NCBI GenBank assembly: GCA_963729215.1
Contig: CAVSND010000016.1
Span: 186,001 to 250,000, forward strand
Direction: 5' to 3'
Length of the DNA stretch: 64,000 bases
From: CAVQJU01 sp963729215
Lineage (GTDB): Bacteria > Acidobacteriota > Vicinamibacteria > Vicinamibacterales > CAVVIG01
Below the pieces are notes generated by a model, which did no database searches, had not been told where the DNA came from, and saw only the letters and a list, made by a program, of their open reading frames with translations. The position numbers were made by a program, and so were the translations under genes. Below are positions 8,200-16,751 of this stretch, in pieces; within the stretch, counting starts at the first letter, position 1; each line of letters begins with the position of its first letter.

Positions 8200-9468
8200 C
8201 TATTCGTACCGGAGCGCCTCGATCGGATCGAGGCGCGAGGCCTTCAGCGCCGGCAGCAGCCCGGCGACGAGGCCCACCACCATCAGGATTCCCGCGCACA
8301 TCGCGACCAGCTGGCTGGACAAAATCAAATAGATGTCGGTGCTTCGCTTGGCATCGTCGAGGAGCTCGGCCAGGAAGGGCCTCGGGCTGATGAGCCAGAC
8401 GAGGCCGTAGGAGACCGCGATCCCGATGACGCCACCGGCAAACGTGGTGGCGAGCCCCTCGAGCAGGAACTGCAGCAGGATGTCACGCCGGCGGGCGCCG
8501 AGCGCCATGCGCACGCCGATTTCGCGGGTTCGCTCCTGGACGTTCACGAACATGATGTTCATGATGCCAACGCCGCCGATGGCGAGGGTCACGACGCCGA
8601 TGAACGTGAGCACGAGTTTGAGTCCGTCGATGATCGGGCCCGTGACTTCGTGCGCCTTCGACGAGCCGAACAGGTTGAGGGCGCGCTCGTCGGCGGGATT
8701 GTAGCGATATCGGTTCGCGAGGAACTCACGGACGCTCTTTGTCGCCTGCGCCTCGAGCTCCGGCGTCACCGCCTGCCAGATGAACGTGCCGACGTACTTG
8801 TTGTCTGTCAGCCCACCCATGGTCGTCCATGGAATGAAGACGCAGAATTTGTCGGGCCTGTTGTAGTTCGACAGCTGGACTTTCTCTTCGCCGACACCCA
8901 CCACTTCGAACCGCTGGCCGCCGATGCGAATCGTCTCGCCGACGGGAGGAATGCCGGCGAAGAGCTTGCGCTGCACTTCGGATCCAATGAAGGCGACCCG
9001 CCGCCGCAGCCGCACATCCTCCTCGTCGAGAAAGCGGCCGCCTGGCTGCGGCTTCTCGTTTCGCATGCTTCCATACGACGCGGCAACCGCTCGAATGAGA
9101 TGGCTCGACTGCTTGTTTCCGAACACGATCGGAAAGTCGCGCATGAACTCCGGGCTGACGTTCTTGATCAGGGGAATTTCCCCGATCGCCAGAACGTCCT
9201 CGATGGTCACGCGGACGCGTTTACCGGCCCGCTCGCCGCCGGTCTGGAGGCTCGTCTGCCCGGGAAACACGATGACCGTGCCGTCCGAATACGCGCCCTT
9301 GAAACCGGCGTCGATCGCGCCCCGGAATCCATCACCGTAGGCCAGCAGCACGACGACCGAGACAATGCCCCAGGAGATGCCGAGCATGGAGAGCGCGGCG
9401 CGAAACCGGTGATGGTAAAGGCCGTAGCCAGCCTCGCGGACGATCTCTCCCAGGGTCGCGAATTTCAT
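8200..9468 (-). CDS. MacB-type ABC transporter permease (second)
   Basis: 422 aa, FtsX/MacB-family permease. A first membrane segment near residues 25-50 (SMLGISWGIVSVVVLLAYG) is followed by a large extracytoplasmic MacB_PCD domain. Three C-terminal membrane helices carry the typical motifs GVGIMNIMFVNVQERTREIG and MALGARRRDILLQFLLEG. It ends with DPIEALRYE, the usual FtsX tail. It follows the paralogous permease with one base between stop and start. No ATPase domain is present, so it needs a MacB/LolD-like ATPase encoded elsewhere. Confidence 0.9.
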   Translation of the reverse strand: MKFATLGEIVREAGYGLYHHRFRAALSMLGISWGIVSVVVLLAYGDGFRGAIDAGFKGAYSDGTVIVFPGQTSLQTGGERAGKRVRVTIEDVLAIGEIPLIKNVSPEFMRDFPIVFGNKQSSHLIRAVAASYGSMRNEKPQPGGRFLDEEDVRLRRRVAFIGSEVQRKLFAGIPPVGETIRIGGQRFEVVGVGEEKVQLSNYNRPDKFCVFIPWTTMGGLTDNKYVGTFIWQAVTPELEAQATKSVREFLANRYRYNPADERALNLFGSSKAHEVTGPIIDGLKLVLTFIGVVTLAIGGVGIMNIMFVNVQERTREIGVRMALGARRRDILLQFLLEGLATTFAGGVIGIAVSYGLVWLISPRPFLAELLDDAKRSTDIYLILSSQLVAMCAGILMVVGLVAGLLPALKASRLDPIEALRYE

Positions 9469-9469
9469 G

Positions 9470-10765
9470 TCACATCTCGAAGCGCAGCGCCTCGACCGGC
9501 GGGAGTTCAGCCGCCTTACGTGCCGGATACGTTGACGTCACGACGCCGACCAGGACCAGCATGCCGAGCGCCAGCACGCCGCTCTCCCAGGACACGAGCA
9601 TGCCCGCGAATCGTGCAGGCATTTTGGCCAGGTTCACCAGTTGACAGAGGCCAACCGCCAGGATCAGTCCGGCGCCTCCGCTCAACATCGTGAGGAAAAA
9701 TCCCTCGAAGAAGAACTGCCGCTGGATCTGGGCGGTTGTCGCGCCGAGCGCTTTGCGGACGCCGATTTCGCGCGTCCGCTCCTTCACCGCCACGAGCATG
9801 ATGTTCATGACGCCAATGCCGCCGAGCACCAGCGTCACGATACCCACGATGGTAAAGAACACCTGCATATGGCCGATCATGCGATCGAACATCAGCGTGT
9901 TCAGCGAGGTATCCCACATGGCGATGGCGTCTTTGTCATCGGGATCGAAGCCATGGTGTCTCGAGAGGACGGCGCGCACGTTTTTTTCGAGCGGCCAGTC
10001 GATGTCTTCAATCCGGCGCGTCCGTGTTTCGAGCGTACGCGGCAGGTCCGCAACGACCCATTCCTTTGGCGAGACGATGATGTTCGACACGGCACCCGGG
10101 TCGGCATCGCGCCTCGGCATGTCCTTCGCCATCGTCGCGTAAGGCACGAAGATCTTGTTGTTATCCGGCCCGCTGTAGTTGCTGTCCTGCTCTTTCTTCC
10201 GAATCTTGCCGACGACGGTGTAGGAGATCCCGTTGAAGGTGACCACCTCGCCGAGGATGTAGCGTTTTCCGAAGAGCTGCTCGGCGACGTCGTGCCCGAC
10301 GATCGCGACGCGGGACGCCCGCTCCTCGTCCTGCCAGTTGAAGTTGCGGCCGTACTCGAGCTCGATCGTGCGGATGTCCTGGTACTGCGGCTCGACGCCG
10401 CTGATCCCCACCGTCGCCGCGTTATAGGCGCTCTTGGCGCGGACGCCGCCCGACTGCAGCTCCGGACTCACGACCGCCACCATCGATGACTCGTTCGCGA
10501 GCGCCCGGACATCGTCGATGGTGAGCATGATGACCCGGCCGGCCCGTTCGCCGCCGGCCTGCATGCTCGTGCGGCCCCCCCAGATAATGCCGATGTTTTT
10601 CCCGAGCTCGCGCAGGACCTTGACGTTCCCTTGTTGAAAGCCCTCGCCCATCGCCGACAGGACGACGACCGACACCATGCCCCAGAGGATGCCGAACATG
10701 GTGAGGAAGCTGCGCAGTTTGTTCGCGCGCAGATTCTGGAGGGATTGAACGAGCGCTTCCCGCAT
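9470..10765 (-). CDS. MacB-type ABC transporter permease (first)
   Basis: 431 aa, paralogue of the next gene in the operon. It has an N-terminal membrane segment (LTMFGILWGMVSVVVLSAMG), a MacB_PCD periplasmic domain, and the C-terminal permease core GGIGVMNIMLVAVKERTREI with VRKALGATTAQIQRQFF, ending PPVEALRFEM. The start ATG overlaps the adaptor-gene stop (TGATG), indicating translational coupling. A pair of related permeases suggests a heterodimeric exporter. The cognate ATPase gene is not adjacent on either side. Confidence 0.9.
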   Translation of the reverse strand: MREALVQSLQNLRANKLRSFLTMFGILWGMVSVVVLSAMGEGFQQGNVKVLRELGKNIGIIWGGRTSMQAGGERAGRVIMLTIDDVRALANESSMVAVVSPELQSGGVRAKSAYNAATVGISGVEPQYQDIRTIELEYGRNFNWQDEERASRVAIVGHDVAEQLFGKRYILGEVVTFNGISYTVVGKIRKKEQDSNYSGPDNNKIFVPYATMAKDMPRRDADPGAVSNIIVSPKEWVVADLPRTLETRTRRIEDIDWPLEKNVRAVLSRHHGFDPDDKDAIAMWDTSLNTLMFDRMIGHMQVFFTIVGIVTLVLGGIGVMNIMLVAVKERTREIGVRKALGATTAQIQRQFFFEGFFLTMLSGGAGLILAVGLCQLVNLAKMPARFAGMLVSWESGVLALGMLVLVGVVTSTYPARKAAELPPVEALRFEM

Positions 10766-11970
10766 CAGCCTGGCAGCAACAGCCTGTCGCCAGGCCTGAG
10801 GCCGTCGAGCACCTCGATCTTGGTGCCGTTGCCCACGCCGACCTTGATCGGGGCCTTTTTCCGGCCATTCGGCGCACCGGCGTCGATGATGTCCACGAAG
10901 GCCTTCTTCTCCGCGTCGTATGTAATCGCGGCTTCGGGTATCAGCAACGCATTGGCGTGCTCTTCGAGCACGATCTCCGCGTTCGCGGTCATGTTGGCCT
11001 TCAGCTCTTTGCCAGGATTGTCGATCGAGACTCTCACTTCGAAGCTCGTAACGTTGTCCTTCTCAACCCCGAGCGGGGAGATCTGGGTCACGTGGCCGTT
11101 GAACACGCGCTCCTTGAATGTCTCGACGCGGATCCTGGCCGGCTGATTGAGGCGCACGCGGCCGATATCCGCCTCGTCCACCTTGCCGCGCACGAACACC
11201 TTGTCGATGTCGCCAAGCGTCATGACAAGCGTCGCGTTGGCGCCGAGGTTGAGAATCGACGAGACGGGGCTGCCGATTTCGACGTCGCGGCTGAGGACTG
11301 TCGCACGGATCGGCGCGCGGATCGTGGCGTTGGCGAGATCCTCGGCATCACGGTCGGCCACCGCCTTCGCCTGTGCGACCTGCGCCCTGGCCTCCGTGAC
11401 CTTGGCTTCGCTGACCGCGAGCTGCGATTGCGCCGCGCGCATGCGGTTCTCCGCCAGATCCACGGCACTGTGGGCATCGTCGAGGGCCGACTGCGCGATC
11501 AGGCGCTCGGCGAACAGCATCTTTGCGCGGTCGTAAGCACGGCGCGCGAATTCAACGTCAGGTCCTTCCGCTTCAACGGTGTTCTTCTTGAGAGCAGCCT
11601 GGGCGCCCTCGAGCGACGCACGCGCCGCCTGCAGATTTGCTTCGGCGCCGCGAAGGGTCGCCTCGAGTTGTTCACGGTCGAGCTCGACCAGCACGTCGTT
11701 GGTGTTGACGACGCTGTCGACGTCCACGTGGAGCGCTTTGATGATGCCGTTGGCCTTGGACTTGATCTCGACCTTCGTGATCGGTTCGATCTTCCCGGTC
11801 GCCACGACCGACCGCACCATCGTCCCGCGCTCCGCCACCGCGACCTTCGCGGCGTCTACCCCGGACGCTGCGCCGTTGAGCCTCGCGGCCCATGCGGCCC
11901 CCGCGCCCAGCAGCACCAGGACGCCAAGCCCTATATACCAACGTTTCCGGGACGGTTTTCCCACTGGCAT
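10765..11970 (-). CDS. MacA-like periplasmic adaptor (HlyD family)
   Basis: 401 aa. An N-terminal membrane anchor (IGLGVLVLLGAGAAWAARL) is followed by the split lipoyl/barrel-sandwich domain: ATGKIEPITKVEIKSKANGI at the start, and ATIRAPIRATVLSRDVEIGS after a long coiled-coil hairpin (about residues 100-210) rich in Ala, Glu and Arg. Beta-barrel and membrane-proximal domains complete the protein. It would link the two downstream MacB-type permeases to an outer-membrane channel for export of drugs, lipids or peptides. It is the first gene of the three-gene unit; neither an outer-membrane factor nor an ATPase is encoded next to it. Confidence 0.9.
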   Translation of the reverse strand: MPVGKPSRKRWYIGLGVLVLLGAGAAWAARLNGAASGVDAAKVAVAERGTMVRSVVATGKIEPITKVEIKSKANGIIKALHVDVDSVVNTNDVLVELDREQLEATLRGAEANLQAARASLEGAQAALKKNTVEAEGPDVEFARRAYDRAKMLFAERLIAQSALDDAHSAVDLAENRMRAAQSQLAVSEAKVTEARAQVAQAKAVADRDAEDLANATIRAPIRATVLSRDVEIGSPVSSILNLGANATLVMTLGDIDKVFVRGKVDEADIGRVRLNQPARIRVETFKERVFNGHVTQISPLGVEKDNVTSFEVRVSIDNPGKELKANMTANAEIVLEEHANALLIPEAAITYDAEKKAFVDIIDAGAPNGRKKAPIKVGVGNGTKIEVLDGLRPGDRLLLPG

Positions 11971-12022
11971 ATGACCTTTCTACGTCACCTCGCGGCTGGA
12001 AGTTCAAAACAGGGGGAGGGGA

Positions 12023-12028
12023 TAAAAT
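12023..12028 (+). promoter_or_regulatory. -10 box for the FHA gene
   Basis: TAAAAT ends eight bases before the ATG at 12037 and no Shine-Dalgarno is present. The predicted transcript starts at or next to the start codon. Confidence 0.35.
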
Positions 12029-12036
12029 ACCGTGCC

Positions 12037-12327
12037 ATGTGGATCTTGCAGGGCTCCGAACCCGAGGCTGAAATGCTCACATTCCGGCTGGCCCCCGGGA
12101 CCGTCAAGACCGTGGGCCGCGCGCCGCGTGCTGATTTCATTGTGGATGTTGCACTGGTGTCGCGCCTGCATTGCCAGCTGAGCGCGCAGGAGGACCGCCT
12201 CGAAGTGCTCGACCTGTCGAGCACCAACGGCACCTTCGTAAACGACAAGCGCGTCGAACGCGCCGTCCTGGCGAGCGGCGATCGGCTCCGCGTGGGACGC
12301 ATAGAGCTCACCATCGGAAGAGCGTAG
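12037..12327 (+). CDS. FHA domain protein
   Basis: 96 aa, almost entirely one forkhead-associated domain. Its hallmarks are VGRAPRADFIVDVALVSRLH (Gly-Arg and the Ser-x-x-His pair) and LSSTNGTFVNDKRVER with the conserved Asn-Gly. FHA domains bind phosphothreonine peptides, so it is likely a small reader for a Ser/Thr kinase pathway. A kinase-like gene lies 1.5 kb away but appears catalytically dead. The frame is open far upstream, but that is opposite the adaptor gene; the ATG after TAAAAT is the sensible start. Confidence 0.85.
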   Translation: MWILQGSEPEAEMLTFRLAPGTVKTVGRAPRADFIVDVALVSRLHCQLSAQEDRLEVLDLSSTNGTFVNDKRVERAVLASGDRLRVGRIELTIGRA

Positions 12328-12374
12328 CGGCAGCCCGGAACGGACGCCGGGCGGCCGGCCGAAGCGGCCGCTAC
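12324..12374. terminator. Imperfect hairpin in a convergent gap
   Basis: GTAGCGGC (12324-12331) pairs with GCCGCTAC (12367-12374), with further GC-rich pairing inside. It sits exactly between the convergent FHA and MBL genes. No T-run follows. It shares the GTAGCGGC end with the palindromic repeat family at 13428, 51860, 58989 and 61736, and may be a diverged member acting as a bidirectional transcription barrier. Confidence 0.45.
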
Positions 12375-12380
12375 CGGGAG

Positions 12381-13028
12381 TTAGACGAGTCCAGTCAGAT
12401 AAGGGTTGGTCCGGCGTTCCTGGCCGATTGTCGTGGCCGAACCGTGGCCCGGATACACGCGGGCGTCGTCACCAAACGGAAACAGGACGTTGCGGATCGA
12501 GGCCAGCAGCGTCGGGGCGTCACCGCCGGGCAAATCGGTCCGGCCAATCGAGTCGGCGAACAAGGTGTCTCCGACGAACAGGTCCATGCCCGGCTGGCCC
12601 ACCTTCCCGACCTCGAGGCAGACTCCTCCCGGACAGTGTCCCGGCGTGTGATGCCACCGGGCTTCGAGCGTTCCGAACACCAGGTTCTGGCCGGGTGCAT
12701 AGAAAATGTCCACCGGTGGCGGTTGTTCCACGCGTAAGCCGAACATCGCGCCCATTTCGGTGGCGCGCTCGTAGAGAAACAAATCGTCCCGGTGAAGGTA
12801 GACCGGTGCGTCCAGCACCCGTTTGGCGGCCGCCACGCCGGTGATGTGATCCACGTGGGCGTGTGTCAGCAGGATGTGGCGAATCGACAGCGCCTGACGG
12901 TGTGCGAACGCCAGCAGCTCGTCGACTTCGTCCCCGGGATCGATCAGGACCGCTTCCCGGGTTTCCTGACAGGCGAGAACGAAGCCGTTCTTGTAAAACG
13001 GAGCGACAGCTCGAATCTCAATCGTCAT
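12381..13028 (-). CDS. MBL-fold metallohydrolase, GloB-like
   Basis: 215 aa, about the length of short glyoxalase II-like proteins. The metal site THAHVDH (HxHxDH) lies at about residues 50-60, HHTPGHCPGG supplies the next His, DLFVGDTLF the bridging Asp, and RVYPGHG the last His. Probable hydroxyacylglutathione-hydrolase-like or related thioesterase activity; the substrate is not determined by sequence. The start is the ATG at 13028 preceded by AGAGGA; a longer frame runs into the divergent receiver-like gene. Confidence 0.88.
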   Translation of the reverse strand: MTIEIRAVAPFYKNGFVLACQETREAVLIDPGDEVDELLAFAHRQALSIRHILLTHAHVDHITGVAAAKRVLDAPVYLHRDDLFLYERATEMGAMFGLRVEQPPPVDIFYAPGQNLVFGTLEARWHHTPGHCPGGVCLEVGKVGQPGMDLFVGDTLFADSIGRTDLPGGDAPTLLASIRNVLFPFGDDARVYPGHGSATTIGQERRTNPYLTGLV

Positions 13029-13050
13029 TCCTCTATCATTGTGAACGCTC

Positions 13051-13410
13051 ATGGTTCTCGCCATTGTCGACGATCTGATGTTCGCTTCGAAAATCAAGAC
13101 GGCCGCGAGCCAGCTCGGCCTCACCGTGGCGTTCGCGCGCTCCTCCGGCGCGGCGATGACGGCCATCCGGGACAACACGCCAACCCTTGTGATTCTGGAT
13201 CTCAACAATCCCCGGACGGATCCGCTTGGCACCGTCGCGGCCATCAAGGGCGACCCGGCGACTAGGGCAATTCGTACCGTGGGCTACGCGTCGCACGTCC
13301 AGACCGACGTCATCGAGGCCGCGCGTCTGGCGGGGGTGGACGAGGTGATGGCGCGATCGGCCTTCACCGCCCGGCTGCCGGAAATCCTGGCGGCAGCGCG
13401 TCCAAGCTAG
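13051..13410 (+). CDS. Receiver-like protein, probably atypical
   Basis: 119 aa with CheY-like topology. An acidic pair follows strand 1 (AIVDD), and a candidate phospho-acceptor Asp occurs in LVILDLNNPRTDP (about residue 50). The position of the conserved Lys at the end of strand 5 reads VMARSAF, without Lys. Strand 4 ends TVGYAS, where Thr/Ser is usual. It is therefore an atypical receiver that may not switch normally. No output domain is attached. A TATCAT box lies 11 bases upstream of the ATG. It is divergent from the MBL gene. Confidence 0.65.
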   Translation: MVLAIVDDLMFASKIKTAASQLGLTVAFARSSGAAMTAIRDNTPTLVILDLNNPRTDPLGTVAAIKGDPATRAIRTVGYASHVQTDVIEAARLAGVDEVMARSAFTARLPEILAAARPS

Positions 13411-13427
13411 AGCGTCTTACACAAGGC

Positions 13428-13483
13428 CGTAGCGGCCGGCTTCAGGCCGGCCGGCGAACGTCCGCCTGAAGGCGGACGCTACG
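13428..13483. repeat. Palindromic repeat, copy 1
   Basis: Two adjacent hairpins: GCCGGC-rich (GGCCGGCTTCAGGCCGGCC) and TCCGCCTGAAGGCGGA, framed by CGTAGC and GCTACG. It lies between the convergent receiver-like and kinase-like genes. Copies 2-4 are at 51860, 58989 and 61736; this copy has one extra base in the first loop. Confidence 0.85.
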
Positions 13484-13518
13484 GCTGACAAGCAGGCTAC
13501 ACGCTCTTTGCAAACCTG

Positions 13519-14349
13519 CTACAGCAGCCGCCACATGGCCGCCAGCATGCCAAGAGCCAGCACAACCGCGGCGATGACCCAGACCCATGAACCGCGGTCG
13601 CGTCGTAGAGGAACGATGCGCGAGGGCTCGCCGGCCGCCGCGCGAATGTCCAGCATCGCAGCGACCGAGCGCAAATCGGCAGCGCACGTGGCTGCGGCTT
13701 CGTAGCCGCCCTCGGCGCGGATTTCGAGGGCTTTCGAGACCACGTCGGCCAGTTCGGGCGGAATGGAGGAGCCGAGGCCGGCCGAGGCCGCCGCCGGTTG
13801 TTTTCCCGTCAGCATCTCGACGAGCACCATCCCGAGCGCCCTGATGTCCGTCCGGTGATCGAGGTCTCCGGCAAACGGACGGCTGGTCCACCTGGCAAGG
13901 CCAAAGTCGAGAATCTTGGCGTTTCCCTTGGGCGTCACCATGATGGTGTCGGAGGTCATGCCACCGTGCACCATGTCGAGCGCGTGCGCGTCGGCGAGCG
14001 CATCCGCGAGTTGAGTCGCAAGCGTGACGGCGCGGCGCGTGTTGAGGGGGCGTCCGGCAATGACGCGCTTCAACGGCTCGCCCGGCACGAACTCGAAGAC
14101 GAGAAACAGCTGGCCGCCTTCTTCGGCAATCTCATAGAGCGCCGCGATATTCGGGTGTGACAAGACCGACGCGGCACGCGCGTCGCGCGCAAGCGTCTCG
14201 CACCGTTCGCGGTCGGCCTGAAGCTCGGGGCCGGGCAGCTTGATCGCGACGGTTCGGCCAAGACGCGTGTCGCGCGCGCGGTAAACCTCGCCGAGGCTGC
14301 CGGCGCCAATCCGCTCGAGGATCTTGTAGTGGTCGAGTTGTTCGATCAT
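13519..14349 (-). CDS. Ser/Thr pseudokinase with C-terminal membrane anchor
   Basis: 276 aa PknB/Hanks-type fold. The Gly-rich loop (GAGSLGEV, residues 15-22), the ATP-anchoring Lys37 (VAIKL) and the DFG triad (148-150) are intact. The catalytic loop is not: the position of HRDLKPxN reads HGGMTSDT (128-135), so the catalytic Asp, the loop Lys and the metal-binding Asn are all replaced. A C-terminal membrane helix (SWVWVIAAVVLALGMLAAMW, about 253-272) replaces the usual sensor region. It probably binds nucleotide without phosphotransfer and acts as a scaffold or allosteric partner. The substitutions are in frame, so they are not indel artefacts. Confidence 0.85.
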   Translation of the reverse strand: MIEQLDHYKILERIGAGSLGEVYRARDTRLGRTVAIKLPGPELQADRERCETLARDARAASVLSHPNIAALYEIAEEGGQLFLVFEFVPGEPLKRVIAGRPLNTRRAVTLATQLADALADAHALDMVHGGMTSDTIMVTPKGNAKILDFGLARWTSRPFAGDLDHRTDIRALGMVLVEMLTGKQPAAASAGLGSSIPPELADVVSKALEIRAEGGYEAAATCAADLRSVAAMLDIRAAAGEPSRIVPLRRDRGSWVWVIAAVVLALGMLAAMWRLL

Positions 14350-14426
14350 CGACTCAGGAGCTGCACGCTTATCGAATCGCGACGATTATACTGATCCGTC
14401 CCGCGAAAGTCGGACGCACAGGCGAC

Positions 14427-15731
14427 GTGAACCCGTATCTCTCTCTCCTGCGGAGCAACCGGAATTTCCGGCTGCTGTACATCGGCCAGACGATTTCGCA
14501 GCTCGGCGACTGGTTCAACACCGTTGCCGTCTATGCGCTGCTGCTCGACCTGACTGGCTCGGCCACGGCCGTGGCGTGGATGCTGATCGTCCAGATGCTC
14601 CCGATCGCGCTGGTCGGACCGCTGGCGGGGGTCGTGGTCGACCGCGTGAACCGGCGGCGGATCATGATGGCCGCGGACCTGGTACGAGGCTGCCTGATTC
14701 TGGGCCTGCTGCTCGTACGGCGTGCCGATCAGGTCTGGATCGCATACGTCGTGACCGGACTGGCGGTGGCCGCGCAAGCGTTCTTCGAGCCGGCGCGCAC
14801 GGCCACGATCCCGAACGTGACGGCGCCCGCCGAGCTTCTGCCGGCCAACGCGCTGTCGAGCGCCACATGGTCGGCGATGCTGGCGATCGGCGCCTCGATC
14901 GGCGGTCTCGTCACCGCGGCATTCGGCAGGAACGTGGCGTTCACCGTCAACGCCGCGTCATTCTTCGTCTCCTGTCTCTTCATCGCCTCCACGCGATACG
15001 ATTCGACGCCGCCGGTCCGGCCGCCCGTGCAGGGCCTGGCCGCCCTGACGGGCGCATCCGATCTTGCCGAGGGCGTCCGCTATATCCGCGGCTCGTCGCA
15101 CGTGGCGGCGCTCATGTTCGTGAAAGCGGGATGGGGGCTCGCGGGCGGCATCCTGCTGCTCTTGACGATCTTCGGCCAGCGTGTCTTCCCGATCGGCGGA
15201 AGCGCGGCTGCCGGCATCGGCGTGCTCTACGGCGCGCGCGGCATCGGCGCGGCGCTCGGCCCGATTCTCCTGCGCTACATCCTGGGACAGAAGCCGGCGG
15301 CCTTGCGGCGCGCGATTGGTCCCGCGTACTTCGTGATCGGCGTGTTCTATGCGGCACTCTCGGGTGCGCCGGGGCTCCTCACGGCCGCGGTGTGCGTGCT
15401 GCTGGCACATTTCGGCGGATCGATTCTGTGGGTCTTCAGCACCGTGCTGCTGCAGATGGAAGTGCCGGATGCCTTCAGGGGCCGCGTCTTTGCCGCGGAG
15501 CTGGCCCTCGTCACGCTGACTTCGTCGGCGTCCAGCTTCCTCACCGGCCGCGCGCTCGACGCCGGGACGTCACCGCGGTCCGTTTCGCTCTGGCTCGGGG
15601 CGCTCTTCTTCGTGCCCGGCGCGCTGTGGCTGTTGATTCTGTCGCGGTGGAAGGAATCGGGGGCGCCACCGTCCCCGCCGGATCAAACCGTGTCGGCGGG
15701 AGAGGAACTTCTCGAAGGGCACATGGGCTGA
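14427..15731 (+). CDS. MFS transporter, EntS/MFS_3-like
   Basis: 434 aa with about 12 predicted membrane segments. The N-terminus (LLRSNRNFRLLYIGQTISQL, then GDWFNTVAV) and the loop GPLAGVVVDRVNRRRIM carry the MFS A-motif-like pattern D-R-x-x-R-R. The family includes enterobactin and macrolide exporters; the substrate here is unknown. It begins with GTG at 14427 and diverges from the pseudokinase gene across a 77-base gap holding a minus-strand TATAAT. The cytoplasmic C-terminal tail is Pro- and Glu-rich. Confidence 0.88.
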   Translation: MNPYLSLLRSNRNFRLLYIGQTISQLGDWFNTVAVYALLLDLTGSATAVAWMLIVQMLPIALVGPLAGVVVDRVNRRRIMMAADLVRGCLILGLLLVRRADQVWIAYVVTGLAVAAQAFFEPARTATIPNVTAPAELLPANALSSATWSAMLAIGASIGGLVTAAFGRNVAFTVNAASFFVSCLFIASTRYDSTPPVRPPVQGLAALTGASDLAEGVRYIRGSSHVAALMFVKAGWGLAGGILLLLTIFGQRVFPIGGSAAAGIGVLYGARGIGAALGPILLRYILGQKPAALRRAIGPAYFVIGVFYAALSGAPGLLTAAVCVLLAHFGGSILWVFSTVLLQMEVPDAFRGRVFAAELALVTLTSSASSFLTGRALDAGTSPRSVSLWLGALFFVPGALWLLILSRWKESGAPPSPPDQTVSAGEELLEGHMG

Positions 15732-15741
15732 CGGGGGCGCG

Positions 15742-16005
15742 CTACTGGTCCCGTTTCGGCCGGAGCTCTTCAAGCGCGCTCTGCACCAGCTGCTTGGCGT
15801 CGTCGAGCTGCTCGAGGACGAGCGCGATGTCCATGCGCGGCTTGCCGGGCCAGCGCTCGCTCTGGCAGTAGACACCGTGCTGGCCGACCAGCGCCAGGGA
15901 GTCCGTCAGGAGGTCAAGAGCCACGGCGAGCCGGCCGCGCGAGCTCCCCATCATCGTCTCGTGATGCTCGAGCGCGTCACGGTGCTTGTCGAACACTGAC
16001 GTCAT
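15742..16005 (-). CDS. Small hypothetical protein
   Basis: 87 aa, family not recognised. It is predicted largely helical with heptad-like Leu spacing (LAVALDLLTDSLALV and ALVLEQLDDAKQLVQSALEEL), suggesting a helical hairpin or coiled coil. It contains one Cys and one Trp. The start overlaps the end of the SDR gene by four bases, so it is co-transcribed and probably translationally coupled with it. It is convergent with the MFS gene. Confidence 0.6.
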   Translation of the reverse strand: MTSVFDKHRDALEHHETMMGSSRGRLAVALDLLTDSLALVGQHGVYCQSERWPGKPRMDIALVLEQLDDAKQLVQSALEELRPKRDQ

Positions 16006-16724
16006 TTTTTCACCGGTTTGGTGGGCCGAATCTCAACCCGGCTCGGCAGGCTCCGGGCCGGATGCCGCAGCAGGTTGATCACGACTTCCGCGACTTCGGC
16101 CGGGGCCACTTTCCAATCCGCACCTTTCGCGGGATCGCCCTGCGCGAACTCGGTCGCCACGGAACCCGGCATCACGTAGCTGACGCGGATGTCGTCGTAC
16201 CGAAGCTCCTGCATCAGCGACTCGCTGAACGCGTTCAGCCCGGCCTTCGACGCGCAATACGCGGCGCCGTGTGCGAAGGGGTTGGTGCCGGACAGGCTGC
16301 TGATGTTGATGATGGACCCGCCGCCTCGATGCCGCAGATGAGGAATGGCGGCGTGGCACGCGTTGAACACGCCGGTCAGGTTGGTGTCGATAATCTCGGA
16401 CCATTGGGCGGGCGTCATCGTGGCGACATCTGAGAAAATGCCGACGCCGGCGTTGTTCACGAGGATGTCGAGTCCGCCGAATCGCCCCACGGTCGCCTCG
16501 ATCGCGCGCGCGATGTCTTCGTACCGCCGAACGTCCGCGCGCAGCGTCTCGACGGCGGCAGGCCCGGCGCTTTCGATCTGCGACCGCGCCGCGGACAGCG
16601 AGGCATCGCGTAATCCCGTGACGGAAACCGAAACGCCTTCGGCGACGAGGGCACGCGCGATCGCCAGGCCGATGCCTCGCGATCCCCCCGTCACCAGGGC
16701 GACCTTGCCGCGTATGGACTCCAT
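16002..16724 (-). CDS. Short-chain dehydrogenase/reductase
   Basis: Classical SDR, about 240 aa. The nucleotide motif is TGGSRGIG near the N-terminus, the structural motif NNAG is in DILVNNAGVGIF, and the catalytic Ser is in NISSLSG with the YxxxK pair in YCASKAG. It is an NAD(P)-dependent oxidoreductase of undetermined substrate. The frame is open upstream of 16733, but that part is opposite the divergent gene. I choose the ATG at 16724 because the shared -10 box at 16734-16740 would place the transcript start downstream of the alternative ATG at 16733. Confidence 0.9.
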   Translation of the reverse strand: MESIRGKVALVTGGSRGIGLAIARALVAEGVSVSVTGLRDASLSAARSQIESAGPAAVETLRADVRRYEDIARAIEATVGRFGGLDILVNNAGVGIFSDVATMTPAQWSEIIDTNLTGVFNACHAAIPHLRHRGGGSIINISSLSGTNPFAHGAAYCASKAGLNAFSESLMQELRYDDIRVSYVMPGSVATEFAQGDPAKGADWKVAPAEVAEVVINLLRHPARSLPSRVEIRPTKPVKK

Positions 16725-16733
16725 GTCACCCAT

Positions 16734-16740
16734 TACAATA
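16734..16740. promoter_or_regulatory. Shared bidirectional -10 element
   Basis: TACAAT (plus, 16734-16739) and TATTGT (minus, 16740-16735) overlap. They lie 12 bases before the ATG at 16752 and 10 bases before the ATG at 16724. Two divergent transcripts would start from the same few bases with almost no leader. Confidence 0.4.
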
Positions 16741-16751
16741 GCGCACGACAG

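Noticed and set aside
13428..13483. CRISPR-like repeats
   Set aside because: The palindromic copies are scattered through 48 kb and are not arrayed with regular spacers; no cas genes are present.
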